DNA of 64,000 nt, from assembly GCA_947854175.1 (NCBI GenBank), contig CANTYJ010000001.1, positions 1-64,000 of the forward strand, in the 5' to 3' direction. Position numbers and translations under genes: made by a program. Positions 23,721 to 32,877 of this stretch are shown piece by piece. The number at the start of each line of letters is the position of its first letter. Position 1 is the stretch's first letter. Source of the stretch: an uncultured Turicimonas sp. Lineage in GTDB: Bacteria > Pseudomonadota > Gammaproteobacteria > Burkholderiales > Burkholderiaceae_F. Under the pieces are notes generated by a model that did no database searches, had not been told where the DNA came from, and was given only the letters and a program-made list of their open reading frames with translations.

Positions 23721-26489
23721 TTATTTAGTAGTTTCTTTTGTTTTTTTCATATCTCCGGCCAAAACGTATGAGATCTCATCCGGTTTGATATATTTTCTTA
23801 AAGCTGCATTGACTTGTTCAGTGGTAAGAGACTTAATTTTGTCTTCCATCTGACGGTTAAACTGCCAATCACGATTAAGTTCAAGTTTTTTAGTCCAGGA
23901 TGCTGCAATCACTCGGTCCTGAGCTCTTGCGACAGCCTGGCTCTGAAGGAAGCCTTTTTTAGCCTCTTCAACTTCCTGATCAGTAAATCCGTCCTTAACG
24001 GCCTGATTGATCACTTCTTTAGCACTTGCTTCAGCCTTAAGAAGATTTTGAGGTGCTACGATAGCTCTCATTGCAAATACACCTGCGTTCCCTTCAGAAG
24101 GAATCTTGACGCCGGTCCCGGCTCCGTACGATAAGCCTTCTTTCTGACGCAGTCTTTCGATCATGCGGTTTGATAAACCGGTGCCACCACCCAAAATCCA
24201 GTTAGCCACCATCAGTGCCGGTGCGTCTTCGTCCGTGTCCTTAATCGGGAATACGCTGCGTGCTGTCAGAACTGCATTTTCCTTTTCAGGAGTGTCAATC
24301 ACAATCCTGGTCGCTGAGACCGGCTTGTACTCACGAATGATTTTGCCGTACTCGGCTTTGCTTTTATCAGAAGCAAAAACTTTCCTGATGGTTTCTTCGG
24401 CTTTTTTAGCGTCGAAATCACCGACAATTGCAATCTCACCTCTTGCAGTTCCGAAAAAGTCATTAGCAAAAGCTTTGACTTGTTCATCGGTTACTTTTTT
24501 GATTTCTGCTAACTTTTCGTCTATCGAAGCAGAATATCTGGGATCACCCTTCGGATAAGTATTGAAATGGAGTGTCATTGCCTGTTCAGCAAGAGAGTCC
24601 GGCTTGTCTTTCATGCTTTCAAGCATGACGATCAGTTTCTTCTTGAGTTCATCTAATTCAGCTTTCGAATAGACGGAGTTTTTCCACAAGTCTCCGACAA
24701 GCTGCAAGGACGCATCGAGATTAGGACCGGTCGTTACGTAATTAGAGATAGATCCAACCATTTTCAGCTTTGTCATTTCATCTTCAATTTCACCACGGGA
24801 CATTGACTTTGTTCCATGGGTGAGCAAAGCTGCAGCCAAAGACATCTCTGCATCTTTGTTGGTCAGGTTCTTAACGTTGCCGTAATCAAATTTAAGCTGA
24901 ACGGTGACTGTTTCTCCTCTATTTTTCTTAGGCAGGAGAGCGACCTTTAAGTCTCCAACCTGAAAACGGATGGTTCTCTTATCTAAGTTGTCAAAGGAAG
25001 AGTCAAAGTTCTCGACTTCCTGTCCTTGTGTTTTGGAGACATACTTGCTCAAAATCTCTTCGGCTGTTGGAGCCTTAGGAATGACTGCTCTCTGAGGATT
25101 ATCTTCCGGAATGAATTCTCCGACTACCCTGTTATCTCTTACGAAATATTTCTGAGCCGCTTTTTCGGCTTCCTCGGCTGTCACTTTTTGAGATTGATCT
25201 CGGCCATAGAAAAAGAGTCTCCAGTCTCCTAATGCGATGAATTCAGAAAGTCCAACGCCAAAAGCTTCAGGATCTGAGAACGCCAATTCATAAGAATTTA
25301 AAGCTTCCGTCTTAGCCCTATCTAATTCTTTTTCCGTTACGGGGTTCTTTTCCAGAGATGTTTCAATGGTTTCAATCAACGCTTTTTTTACCGGTTCAAG
25401 TGGTTCGCCCTTCTTTACGACAGCCATAAAGATGGCATAACCCGGCTGCTTAGTACCCATGAGAGTGCCGAATACTTTAGTTGCCAGACCACTCTTGACC
25501 AGGTTTTGATACAAACGCCCGTTTGGCTCATCGCTTAAAACATCCACAGCTGTTTCCAAAGATTGGAAATCAGGGTGTAGTGCACTGGATACTCGATAAG
25601 CAATAGCTACTAACTGCGACTCTCCTTTTCTTCTGATTTGGAAACTTCTTTCTCCATCAGCAGTCGGCTCTACAGTCCATTCAGCCGGAAGACTTTCCTC
25701 AGGATTTTCAATACTTCCAAAATCCTTGGCAATCAAGGCGAGAGTCTTCTCAACATCAAATTTTCCACTGACGGTCAGGACCGCATTATCGGGGCGATAA
25801 AACCTGTGATAGAAATTCTGAAGGTTTTCGATTTTGACGTTTTCAATATCGCTTCGGTTTCCGATTGTGCTCTTTCCGTAGTTGTGCCAGTCATAGATCA
25901 TGGACTGCATACGTTTGAACATCACGCTTGTCGGAGAGTTTTCGCCCATTTCATATTCATTGCGGACAACACTCATTTCACTGTCCAAATCTTTTTGAGC
26001 AATGAATGAGTTTCTCATGGCATCTGCACTCCAGGCCAAAGCCCATGCCAAGTTATCCTCAGTTGCTGAGAACGAGACATAGTAATTAGTACGGTCAAAC
26101 CAAGTTGAACCGTTCATTCTGAATCCACGGCGTGAAAACTCTTTTGTTGGATCCGGAAAGTTTTTACTTCCCTTGAAAATCAGATGCTCCAACAAATGAG
26201 CCATTCCGGTTTCACCATAATTTTCCTGCCTGGAACCGACAAGGTAAGTCATGTTAACTGTGGCCGTTGCTTTTGAAGCATCGGGGAAAAGAACTACTCT
26301 TAAACCGTTTTGAAGTCTGTATTCAGTGATACCTTCAACAGTCGGTCCTTTAATGACGCCGGCAGGAAGAGTCACTCCGGCTTTTGGAGCCTCAGCTCTG
26401 ACATCAGAAATCATTTTTGTTTGATCGTTCATAGAAAATAAAGCAACTCCAACACAGGCTGCTAAAGCAAGTTTTTTTATTGTTTTCAT
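23721..26489 (-). CDS. Exported M16-family zinc peptidase
   Basis: The 922-residue protein starts with a probable signal peptide (MKTIKKLALAACVGVALFS). The inverted zinc motif HLLEH is at residues 98-102, with the third ligand expected in the NEYEMGENSPT region. Two M16 halves follow, as in pitrilysin-like peptidases: an active N-terminal half and a C-terminal half with RLRQKEGLSYGAGTGV. It is likely periplasmic and degrades peptides. It is transcribed alone. The family is certain; the substrate is not. Confidence 0.92.
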   Translation of the reverse strand: MKTIKKLALAACVGVALFSMNDQTKMISDVRAEAPKAGVTLPAGVIKGPTVEGITEYRLQNGLRVVLFPDASKATATVNMTYLVGSRQENYGETGMAHLLEHLIFKGSKNFPDPTKEFSRRGFRMNGSTWFDRTNYYVSFSATEDNLAWALAWSADAMRNSFIAQKDLDSEMSVVRNEYEMGENSPTSVMFKRMQSMIYDWHNYGKSTIGNRSDIENVKIENLQNFYHRFYRPDNAVLTVSGKFDVEKTLALIAKDFGSIENPEESLPAEWTVEPTADGERSFQIRRKGESQLVAIAYRVSSALHPDFQSLETAVDVLSDEPNGRLYQNLVKSGLATKVFGTLMGTKQPGYAIFMAVVKKGEPLEPVKKALIETIETSLEKNPVTEKELDRAKTEALNSYELAFSDPEAFGVGLSEFIALGDWRLFFYGRDQSQKVTAEEAEKAAQKYFVRDNRVVGEFIPEDNPQRAVIPKAPTAEEILSKYVSKTQGQEVENFDSSFDNLDKRTIRFQVGDLKVALLPKKNRGETVTVQLKFDYGNVKNLTNKDAEMSLAAALLTHGTKSMSRGEIEDEMTKLKMVGSISNYVTTGPNLDASLQLVGDLWKNSVYSKAELDELKKKLIVMLESMKDKPDSLAEQAMTLHFNTYPKGDPRYSASIDEKLAEIKKVTDEQVKAFANDFFGTARGEIAIVGDFDAKKAEETIRKVFASDKSKAEYGKIIREYKPVSATRIVIDTPEKENAVLTARSVFPIKDTDEDAPALMVANWILGGGTGLSNRMIERLRQKEGLSYGAGTGVKIPSEGNAGVFAMRAIVAPQNLLKAEASAKEVINQAVKDGFTDQEVEEAKKGFLQSQAVARAQDRVIAASWTKKLELNRDWQFNRQMEDKIKSLTTEQVNAALRKYIKPDEISYVLAGDMKKTKETTK

Positions 26490-26747
26490 AGTAAACAGAA
26501 GCGAACTTTACTCTTTTATAAAGATCCGTTAAGGATATATCCTTATTCTTAATAGAACTTAAGTGTCTGAGAGTGGCAGCGAGGTTCAAAGCCTATTTTG
26601 TTTAAGCTTGTTACAGATGGACTGAAACAGCAAATCTTTTTGACATAAAGATATTTAATTTAGCAGGTTTAGTCGGGAGATTTCTAATTTAACAAAAGAA
26701 ATCTTTTTTTGTAAAATTCATATAAAGTTATATTTTGGGGGTCTTCG

Positions 26748-27368
26748 GTGAAGTTTTTGTATGACCTTTTGCCGGTCATTCTGTTTTTTGTCACGTTTAA
26801 GTTCGCTCAGGGAAATTCAGAGTACGCGGCAGACTTGTGCAATTCTGTCCTTGGCAGTGGTTTTGACGCAACCCAGGCACCTATTATTTGTGCCACAGCC
26901 ATCGCTATTATTGCGTCTTTACTACAGGTCGTTTACAACTTAGTTTGTGGGAAGAAAGTGGAACCGATGTTGTGGATTTCGGTAGCGATTATTCTCGTTT
27001 TTGGTTCATTGACCATCTGGCTTCACGATGAGATGTTTATTAAGTGGAAACCGACCATACTTTACGGAGTCTTTGCCGCAATCTTGGGATTTGGCCAACT
27101 AACCAAAAGAAACTTTATAAAAAGTATTTTAGGGAAACAAATTAGTTTACCCGCGAAACAATGGAATGTAATCCAGCTTTCCTGGATAGCTTTCTTTGTG
27201 TTAGTCGGAATATTAAACGTATTAGTAGCCTACACATGTTCTACTAATTTCTGGGTTAATTTCAAGCTGTTCGGCTTAATGGGATTGACTCTTTTATTTA
27301 CAGTGGCCATAGGCTTCTACATTACCCCTTATGTCGCAGAAAACAATTCGAGAGGAAATCAAAAGTGA
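26748..27368 (+). CDS. yciB: YciB/IspZ-type inner membrane protein
   Basis: The start is a GTG after GGGGG. The 206-residue protein has about six membrane helices and the family start KFLYDLLPVILFFVTFKFA, with WKPTILYGVFAAILGFGQ and GKQISLPAKQWNVIQLSW in the middle. YciB (intracellular septation protein A) takes part in envelope synthesis or septation. Its stop overlaps the GTG start of bolA. In betaproteobacteria yciB, bolA and a parvulin isomerase often form one operon, as here. Confidence 0.93.
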   Translation: MKFLYDLLPVILFFVTFKFAQGNSEYAADLCNSVLGSGFDATQAPIICATAIAIIASLLQVVYNLVCGKKVEPMLWISVAIILVFGSLTIWLHDEMFIKWKPTILYGVFAAILGFGQLTKRNFIKSILGKQISLPAKQWNVIQLSWIAFFVLVGILNVLVAYTCSTNFWVNFKLFGLMGLTLLFTVAIGFYITPYVAENNSRGNQK

Positions 27369-27631
27369 GTCATACTCCGTCATTAGAAAGGATCACAACA
27401 GCATTAGAACCTTTGTTCCCCATTGAATTAAGGTTTTCTAATCAATTTTTACCCGGAAATCCTCAACCGGTTTCTGGTTTGTATCACCTCTTTGTTATTT
27501 CAAGAAGGTTTGAAGGCTTGCCTAAAATTGAAAGACACAGATTAGTTTTTGAATACTTAAAACCGTTTATCGGTCATGGAATTCACAATATTAATATGAC
27601 ACTCCTTGCACCAAGTGAGTCACGTCATTAA
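27365..27631 (+). CDS. bolA: BolA-family protein
   Basis: The 88-residue protein has the BolA core: FLPGNPQPVSGLYHLFVISRRFEG, then IERHRLVFEYLKPFIGHGIHNINMTLLAP with the conserved C-terminal histidine. BolA proteins bind monothiol glutaredoxins and iron-sulfur clusters and affect envelope and stress genes. It starts with GTG overlapping the yciB stop and is followed 21 bases later by the isomerase gene. Confidence 0.9.
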   Translation: MSHTPSLERITTALEPLFPIELRFSNQFLPGNPQPVSGLYHLFVISRRFEGLPKIERHRLVFEYLKPFIGHGIHNINMTLLAPSESRH

Positions 27632-27652
27632 TTTTATTTAAAGGATCTTTTG

Positions 27653-28441
27653 ATGAAGAAAACTATGCTTGCATTGGCCTTGGTTTCTTTAGGAACAGTT
27701 GCTAATGCTCAAACGGCTTTTTCTGTAAACGGTCAGACAATTTCTGCAAATGCTCAGAAAAATATCATGACTCAGTTAGAAGCCAGAGGTGTTTCTGACA
27801 AGAAACAACAGGAAAACATGGCCCGCGCCCTTTTGATTGAACAGACAGTCATCAGCCAGGAAGCGCGTAAGCAAAAAATTGATCAGTTACCAGCTGTGAA
27901 AGAAGAGTTGGCTGCTCTCAAACACAGGGTTTACGTCAATGAACTTCTTAAAAAGAATGTCCTTGATAAAAAGCCTACAGATAAAGAAATCAACGCCTTA
28001 TATGAGAGAGCCAAAGACAATTATGATCCTCACGAGGTAAAAATCAGTCATATCCTTGTTAAGGATGAATCCGAAGCACGAGATTTAATTAAACAAATCC
28101 AGGGCGGTGCTGATTTTGCAAAATTAGCTAAGGAGAAGAGCTTGGATCAAGCCACAGCAAAAAACGGTGGTGGCCTTCCAATGGTCAATGTTCGTCAATT
28201 GCAGCTTCCCGGCCTGGCAGAAGCCGCTGTTTCTTTAAATAAAGGTCAACTCCTTGCCATTCCATTTAAAGGAACAAGTGGTTATCATGTTGTCAGACTT
28301 GATGACAAAAAGGAAGTTCCTTTCCCGTCTGAAGCCGATTTAAAGGATCAACTGGTTAATATCTGGAAACAGGAACAGTCAGTTAAATATTTGAGAGAGT
28401 TAGTCCAGAAGGCTAAGATTAGTACTGCTAAAGGAAAATAA
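27653..28441 (+). CDS. Periplasmic parvulin-type peptidyl-prolyl isomerase
   Basis: The ATG at 27653 is preferred to an in-frame TTG three bases earlier; AAGGAT precedes it. The 262-residue protein has a signal peptide ending ANAQ, an N-terminal helical chaperone region, and a parvulin domain near residues 130-225 (VKISHILVKDESEARDLIKQ, GGADFAKLAKEKSLD, NGGGLPMVN, TSGYHVVRLDD). It assists folding of exported proteins, like PrsA or SurA relatives. It ends the yciB-bolA operon before a strong terminator. Confidence 0.92.
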   Translation: MKKTMLALALVSLGTVANAQTAFSVNGQTISANAQKNIMTQLEARGVSDKKQQENMARALLIEQTVISQEARKQKIDQLPAVKEELAALKHRVYVNELLKKNVLDKKPTDKEINALYERAKDNYDPHEVKISHILVKDESEARDLIKQIQGGADFAKLAKEKSLDQATAKNGGGLPMVNVRQLQLPGLAEAAVSLNKGQLLAIPFKGTSGYHVVRLDDKKEVPFPSEADLKDQLVNIWKQEQSVKYLRELVQKAKISTAKGK

Positions 28442-28453
28442 TTTTCTGAATCC

Positions 28454-28488
28454 AAATAAAAATCCGCCTTCGTAGCGGATTTTTATTT
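28454..28488. terminator. Bidirectional rho-independent terminator
   Basis: AAATAAAAATCCGC (28454-28467) and GCGGATTTTTATTT (28475-28488) form a perfect 14-bp stem with a 7-base loop. It serves the isomerase gene and the convergent Hpt gene. Confidence 0.92.
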
Positions 28489-28837
28489 ACCCTTCAATGG
28501 CTTTTATCAATTTTTCGTATTCTTCTTTAATATCAGGCTGAATTCGATAACCTTCTTCCCATTGCTCTTTTTTAAAGAAATTATCCTGTGTTAAGAGCAA
28601 CTCGTAAAGCCTCATCATCCCTAGAGTTCCACTAATGCCCTTAAGAGTATGGGAGTATCGATGGCAAAGTTCGGTATTTTTTTCCTTAATTGCTATCTCT
28701 AAGTCAGCAAATGTACTATCCGAACAAAACTTATTCAAAAACTTCTCGTACATAGGCTCGATGCCCATAAAACTGTTCAGCCCTTTCTTAATATCGATTC
28801 CGGCGTCAGACAGTTTGGCTTTTTTTAATTCGTCCAT
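28487..28837 (-). CDS. Stand-alone Hpt phosphotransfer protein
   Basis: The 116-residue helical protein has the Hpt active-site pattern CHRYSHTLKGISGTLGM, where the histidine after RYS accepts phosphate. It lacks any kinase or receiver domain. It lies 6 bases after the receiver/HD-GYP-like gene, so the two probably form a relay pair. The hybrid kinase that would feed them is not in the window. Confidence 0.85.
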   Translation of the reverse strand: MDELKKAKLSDAGIDIKKGLNSFMGIEPMYEKFLNKFCSDSTFADLEIAIKEKNTELCHRYSHTLKGISGTLGMMRLYELLLTQDNFFKKEQWEEGYRIQPDIKEEYEKLIKAIEG

Positions 28838-28843
28838 GTTCTT

Positions 28844-29914
28844 CTATTTTATGATGGGATAAAGCCCTTTTATTTCATCAGATAAAGCTTTTACAGCATT
28901 GATAACCTTCGGATTAAACTCTCCGAACTCACCACTTTCAATTCTTTTCATTGTTTCCTCAAATGCCGTTCCAGAACCGGTTTCAGAATTTTCCATGATG
29001 TCATCAAGCTTCATTGCAAAAGTAACAGCCTGAGCCCATAGAGGGATCTGATCCTGCTTTAACCCTGACGGAAGTCCTTTTCCATCCCACTGTTCATATT
29101 GATATAAAGCAATGTCCCGGGTGTATCCGACAAGTTTAGAATCCTCCGAGTTATTAATGTAGTTTAGAAATTCAACCGCTCTATTGTTTCGTCCGAGCAA
29201 TACTTCCTGTTCTTCCATAGTAGGGTGCAAAAGCGGACGTTCCAGAGCAGGATCTTGGGCTAACACCCCCAATCTTCTCAAAGAAATAGCATTCATAATG
29301 TCTTTAATATCGTCTTCTTTGAGTTCTTTGCCTAATTCTGTTTGCGTAAGAAGAAGTCTGGAAACTGCTTTAATTCTTGAGGCATAGCTTTCTGTTTCTG
29401 CTCTCTTCGGAGAAAAGAGCGCGTCCATCAGTAACTTAAGACCGCTGCTAAATCTTTCAACTTTTGCATTTTCAATTTCAAGCAATCTTTTTAAGGCATC
29501 TCTAGTCTTAAAAAGCTCTATGAATGCTTCTACGCGTTTCAAGACTATGAATGCAGAAATCGGGCGTTGAATAAAATCAACCACACCTAGTTCATAGGCT
29601 CTCGATGCCAAAGAATCTTCTTCTTCGGAGGTGATTAGGAAGATGGGAATATTATTCAGGAGCTTTTCTCTTTTAATAATCTCCAATAATTTAATTCCGT
29701 CCATTTCCGGCATTAAATAATCGACAAGCATCGCAGAATAGCGATTATCCGGATTACGGATTAAGTCGAGTGCTTCTGTTCCATTGGAGGCTACAACAAC
29801 CGAATATTCGGAGAAAATAATAGAAAGAATTTCTCGGTTTAGTTCATTATCATCAACGATAAGAATAGGAAACTTCTTTTCAAGTTCTTCCTTAGCCCGA
29901 AGAATTTCATCCAT
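28844..29914 (-). CDS. Response regulator with degenerate HD-GYP output domain
   Basis: The 356-residue protein starts with a receiver domain (FPILIVDDNELNRE; phospho-acceptor Asp in AMLVDYLMPEMDG; Lys/Thr region FLITSEEED). The second half keeps the HD-GYP-like stretch YQYEQWDGKGLPSGLKQDQIPL, but the HHE and the HD metal-binding pair are missing, and GYP reads GLP. It is therefore unlikely to hydrolyse cyclic di-GMP and may act by binding. It heads the Hpt operon. GGAGGGGAAG precedes the start. Confidence 0.85.
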   Translation of the reverse strand: MDEILRAKEELEKKFPILIVDDNELNREILSIIFSEYSVVVASNGTEALDLIRNPDNRYSAMLVDYLMPEMDGIKLLEIIKREKLLNNIPIFLITSEEEDSLASRAYELGVVDFIQRPISAFIVLKRVEAFIELFKTRDALKRLLEIENAKVERFSSGLKLLMDALFSPKRAETESYASRIKAVSRLLLTQTELGKELKEDDIKDIMNAISLRRLGVLAQDPALERPLLHPTMEEQEVLLGRNNRAVEFLNYINNSEDSKLVGYTRDIALYQYEQWDGKGLPSGLKQDQIPLWAQAVTFAMKLDDIMENSETGSGTAFEETMKRIESGEFGEFNPKVINAVKALSDEIKGLYPIIK

Positions 29915-30046
29915 CTTCCCCTCCTTGAGACTTTAGTTTTTTAAAAGCAAGAAAAAACATCCAAAGCATTTAACATGCGACAGATATTTTTCATTCTAAC
30001 AAGCTAATTTGTAAATAAGCAAATAATTTTCTTTGTTATTTTTCTC

Positions 30047-30619
30047 TCATGAATCACTTTCTGAAGAACTAAAACGACGATCCAGACTACATGGTTCAAT
30101 TTTTAAGAACGGATCAGACGAAGCTATCAGCTTACCAAGGACTGAATATTTGTAAGCTAAGTATTCAGCATGTTCAGCTTCAGTTTTACAGCCTTCCTGT
30201 TTAGCTGCCACCGCTTCGAACCATTGTTTGTCAAAAATTTTTGGAGAAAGCGTGTAAGCAAAACATTTATTGCGGTAACCAATTTCAAAATACATGTAGC
30301 CACCGGCCGGCGATGGGGGTGCATAAGCCGGCGCTTTGTCCGGATCTAAAATGTATCTGCCTCTGGTGACAGCTCTTGTCACTAACTCAATACCGTCAAC
30401 CACATCTGATCCCGGAAAAGATGACAAAACATATATTTCGTTCCTCATCGGAGGTTCATGAGGAGATAAATCTGAAAATGCACGCGACAAAAGTTTCATA
30501 GTCAGGCCGCTTGCGATTAAGCCTCTCGGCCCTGAATATCTCATTAAATCTTCTAACTGAAAAACCAAAAAGCCTTCAGGTTCTCTAACACTGACATAGT
30601 TTTTCATCTGAAAATACAT
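30047..30619 (-). CDS. Uncharacterised protein paired with an orphan solute-binding protein
   Basis: The 190-residue product has no clear signal or membrane helix. Landmarks are GPRGLIASGLTMKLLSRAF, VLSSFPGSDVVDGIELVTRA, and a proline-rich stretch YAPPSPAGGYMYFEIG. I do not recognise the family. It starts 9 bases after the stop of an ABC solute-binding protein gene, so both are likely co-transcribed. The start could be the ATG at 30619 or the one at 30607. It might be an enzyme acting on the imported substrate, by context only. Confidence 0.6.
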   Translation of the reverse strand: MYFQMKNYVSVREPEGFLVFQLEDLMRYSGPRGLIASGLTMKLLSRAFSDLSPHEPPMRNEIYVLSSFPGSDVVDGIELVTRAVTRGRYILDPDKAPAYAPPSPAGGYMYFEIGYRNKCFAYTLSPKIFDKQWFEAVAAKQEGCKTEAEHAEYLAYKYSVLGKLIASSDPFLKIEPCSLDRRFSSSESDS

Positions 30620-30627
30620 AGTTACGG

Positions 30628-31572
30628 CTACTCCTTTGCTAACGGTAAAACCAATTCACCTATTGGTACTGTCCGACCGATAAATCCATAATTTTTTAGA
30701 AACCGCTGAGTTAACTCTAACTGTTTAATATCTCCGGTCGACAGTTTCTGATAATAGCCGTACTTCTTAGCCAAATTCTCTGCCTGTTCGATCGGAATAC
30801 CCAATTCGTGAGCTCCCTGCTCTATTGTGTCTTTGGGATTATTTTTGATTAGCTCAAAAGCTTTTTCCTGGACGTCCACAATTTTTCTGACAGCTTCAGG
30901 ATATTTTTCAGCGAATTCCTTTTTAACTACCAAACCCAGGTTAACTCCTGTGAAATTCTTGGCATTCGCTACTTCTTTAGCTCCGTTCTGCTTTGCCTTT
31001 TCCAGCAACGCTCCTGCCAACAACGCACAATCTATTTTTTCCGTCAAAAGAGCGGAAAGGGCCGCATTTTGTGTCATATGAATAAACTTTGGCTCAACTT
31101 TTTGTTCTTTTTTTGAGTTCATATAGTCGGCAAAAAGTTGGTGAAGTGCTGTCCCTTTGGGTCCTCCGACAACAGTATCATTTGAGTCTTTCGGTGTTTT
31201 TCCTTTTGTGCACACAAGCGCAAATAATTCTGACGGCCGGGCAACCCCGGAAACAATTTGGATTTTATTGCCATTTGTATTAGCCAACAGCAAAGAAGAA
31301 AAGTTCATTGCCGTTGCTACTTGCGCACTGTTGGATGCGAGGGCTTGTGCCTGTCTGGCACCACTGCCCATCTCAATCCAGTTAATTTTGACCCCGTCCT
31401 TTTCAAATTCTTTTTCCAGCATCTTATTTTTCTTCATAAGAATTCCCTGGAGATTAAAAGGATTTTTAACATAAAGAACATCTATTTGTCGGGGCAGTTC
31501 AGCACTTGCCTTCGCTTGGAAAATACAGATGACAGCGAACGCCGTCAATAATAAAGTTAGGAGTTTTTTCAT
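30628..31572 (-). CDS. Periplasmic ABC solute-binding protein, nitrate/sulfonate (NMT1/TauA) type
   Basis: The 314-residue protein has a signal peptide ending KASAE and the two-lobe pattern of SsuA/TauA-like binding proteins: NWIEMGSGARQAQALASNSAQ, GGPKGTALHQLFADYM, and KIDCALLAGALLEKA. Such proteins catch nitrate, sulfonates or thiamine precursors. No permease or ATPase gene lies nearby; instead an unknown gene follows. It may serve a distant transporter or a sensor. Substrate cannot be told. Confidence 0.82.
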   Translation of the reverse strand: MKKLLTLLLTAFAVICIFQAKASAELPRQIDVLYVKNPFNLQGILMKKNKMLEKEFEKDGVKINWIEMGSGARQAQALASNSAQVATAMNFSSLLLANTNGNKIQIVSGVARPSELFALVCTKGKTPKDSNDTVVGGPKGTALHQLFADYMNSKKEQKVEPKFIHMTQNAALSALLTEKIDCALLAGALLEKAKQNGAKEVANAKNFTGVNLGLVVKKEFAEKYPEAVRKIVDVQEKAFELIKNNPKDTIEQGAHELGIPIEQAENLAKKYGYYQKLSTGDIKQLELTQRFLKNYGFIGRTVPIGELVLPLAKE

Positions 31573-31584
31573 AGTCTTTGAATT

Positions 31585-32868
31585 TTAAGCAACTTGAGGG
31601 ATATCGGCCAGACACGTAGTATAGGCAGGGCTTAAACGGTAACGAGCCATTCTCCACTGCTCCTCCGAGAGTTTACTGCCGGCATAACAAAGGCAATACT
31701 TACCGAAACGCCGGTTAATTGCATCGACTGCATCAGATAACTTTTGTCTGTCTTTTCTCTGTTCTTCTTCAAACAAATCCATCGGTACAGACTTCATTGG
31801 CACCACTTCGGAAGCATAAACTCCGGCTCGTTTAAACAAATAACCGGGGCGAAAGTACGTATGAAGTAAATCACAAGCCGCCTCTATGATGCTTTTCGAA
31901 TCATTGGTCGCAAAGTTTAGTCCTTTTGCGGGGTAGATATGGTATTGGAGATCATGCTCTCTAAAAGGATTGGTGTTAAGAATAATGCCAATGACATGAG
32001 CTGCTGTTTTTTCTTTTCTTAACGTTCTGGCAGTTTCTTCTGCATGAAAAATGATTGCGCCTTCCAGTTCTTCTTCCGTCGAAATCAACTGATTAAAGCT
32101 TCGGCTTCTTACGACCTGTTTCCTTTGTGCCCTGACCTCTTCCAAAGGTAAACAGCTTTCTCCTCTCAGTTCCAGTACTGTTTGTGCCAAAACAAGGCTA
32201 AACTGCTTTCTTATCCAATCGGGCGGAGTTACTGTCAGATCCCAGGCGGTATAAATACCAAACGAATTAAGTCTTGTCTTTAAACGTCTTCCGACTCCCC
32301 AAATTTCATCGACCGGCTGGCACATTAGAGCTTTTTGTCTTCTGTCTGCTGATAGTTCAAACCAGTTGCACACACCGTTTAAGGAAGGAAACTTTTTTGC
32401 AAGATGGTTGCAATACTTGGCCAATGTTTTTGTCGGAGCAATTCCCACACAAGTCGGAATGCCAACCCATTGGAGTACACGCTCTTTAATATTAGTCCCT
32501 AATGTTGTTAACTGCTCCGGAGTGGTGCTCAAGCCTGACATATCTGCAAATGCTTCGTCAATACTATATTGCTCTACTGCCGGAACTAAGCTGGCAATCG
32601 CAGAGATCATCCGCCCGGACAGGTCTCCGTAAAGCTCATAATTACTGGAAAAAGCCACTACTCCGTTTTTCTTGCAGAAGTCTTCAATTTCGAAAAAGGG
32701 TTGGCACATTTTGATCCCAAGTTTTTTAGCCTCAGCACTTCGCGCAACAACACAACCGTCGTTGTTACTGAGTACAACCACAGGAGTATGTGCAAGGTCA
32801 GGGCGAAAAACCTTTTCACAAGAGGCAAAAAAAGAATTTCCGTCAATTAAGGCAAAAACCGGATCCAT
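31585..32868 (-). CDS. umuC: DNA polymerase V catalytic subunit
   Basis: This 427-residue Y-family polymerase copies past damaged DNA during the SOS response. The catalytic acidic residues are in FALIDGNSFFASCE and YSIDEAFADM, and the little-finger and C-terminal regions match UmuC (FRPGYLFKRAGV, INRRFGKYCLCYAGS). It starts 9 bases after the umuD stop, as in umuDC operons. Control seems to rest on an unusual inverted repeat before umuD. Confidence 0.95.
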   Translation of the reverse strand: MDPVFALIDGNSFFASCEKVFRPDLAHTPVVVLSNNDGCVVARSAEAKKLGIKMCQPFFEIEDFCKKNGVVAFSSNYELYGDLSGRMISAIASLVPAVEQYSIDEAFADMSGLSTTPEQLTTLGTNIKERVLQWVGIPTCVGIAPTKTLAKYCNHLAKKFPSLNGVCNWFELSADRRQKALMCQPVDEIWGVGRRLKTRLNSFGIYTAWDLTVTPPDWIRKQFSLVLAQTVLELRGESCLPLEEVRAQRKQVVRSRSFNQLISTEEELEGAIIFHAEETARTLRKEKTAAHVIGIILNTNPFREHDLQYHIYPAKGLNFATNDSKSIIEAACDLLHTYFRPGYLFKRAGVYASEVVPMKSVPMDLFEEEQRKDRQKLSDAVDAINRRFGKYCLCYAGSKLSEEQWRMARYRLSPAYTTCLADIPQVA

Positions 32869-32877
32869 ACAGTGAAC

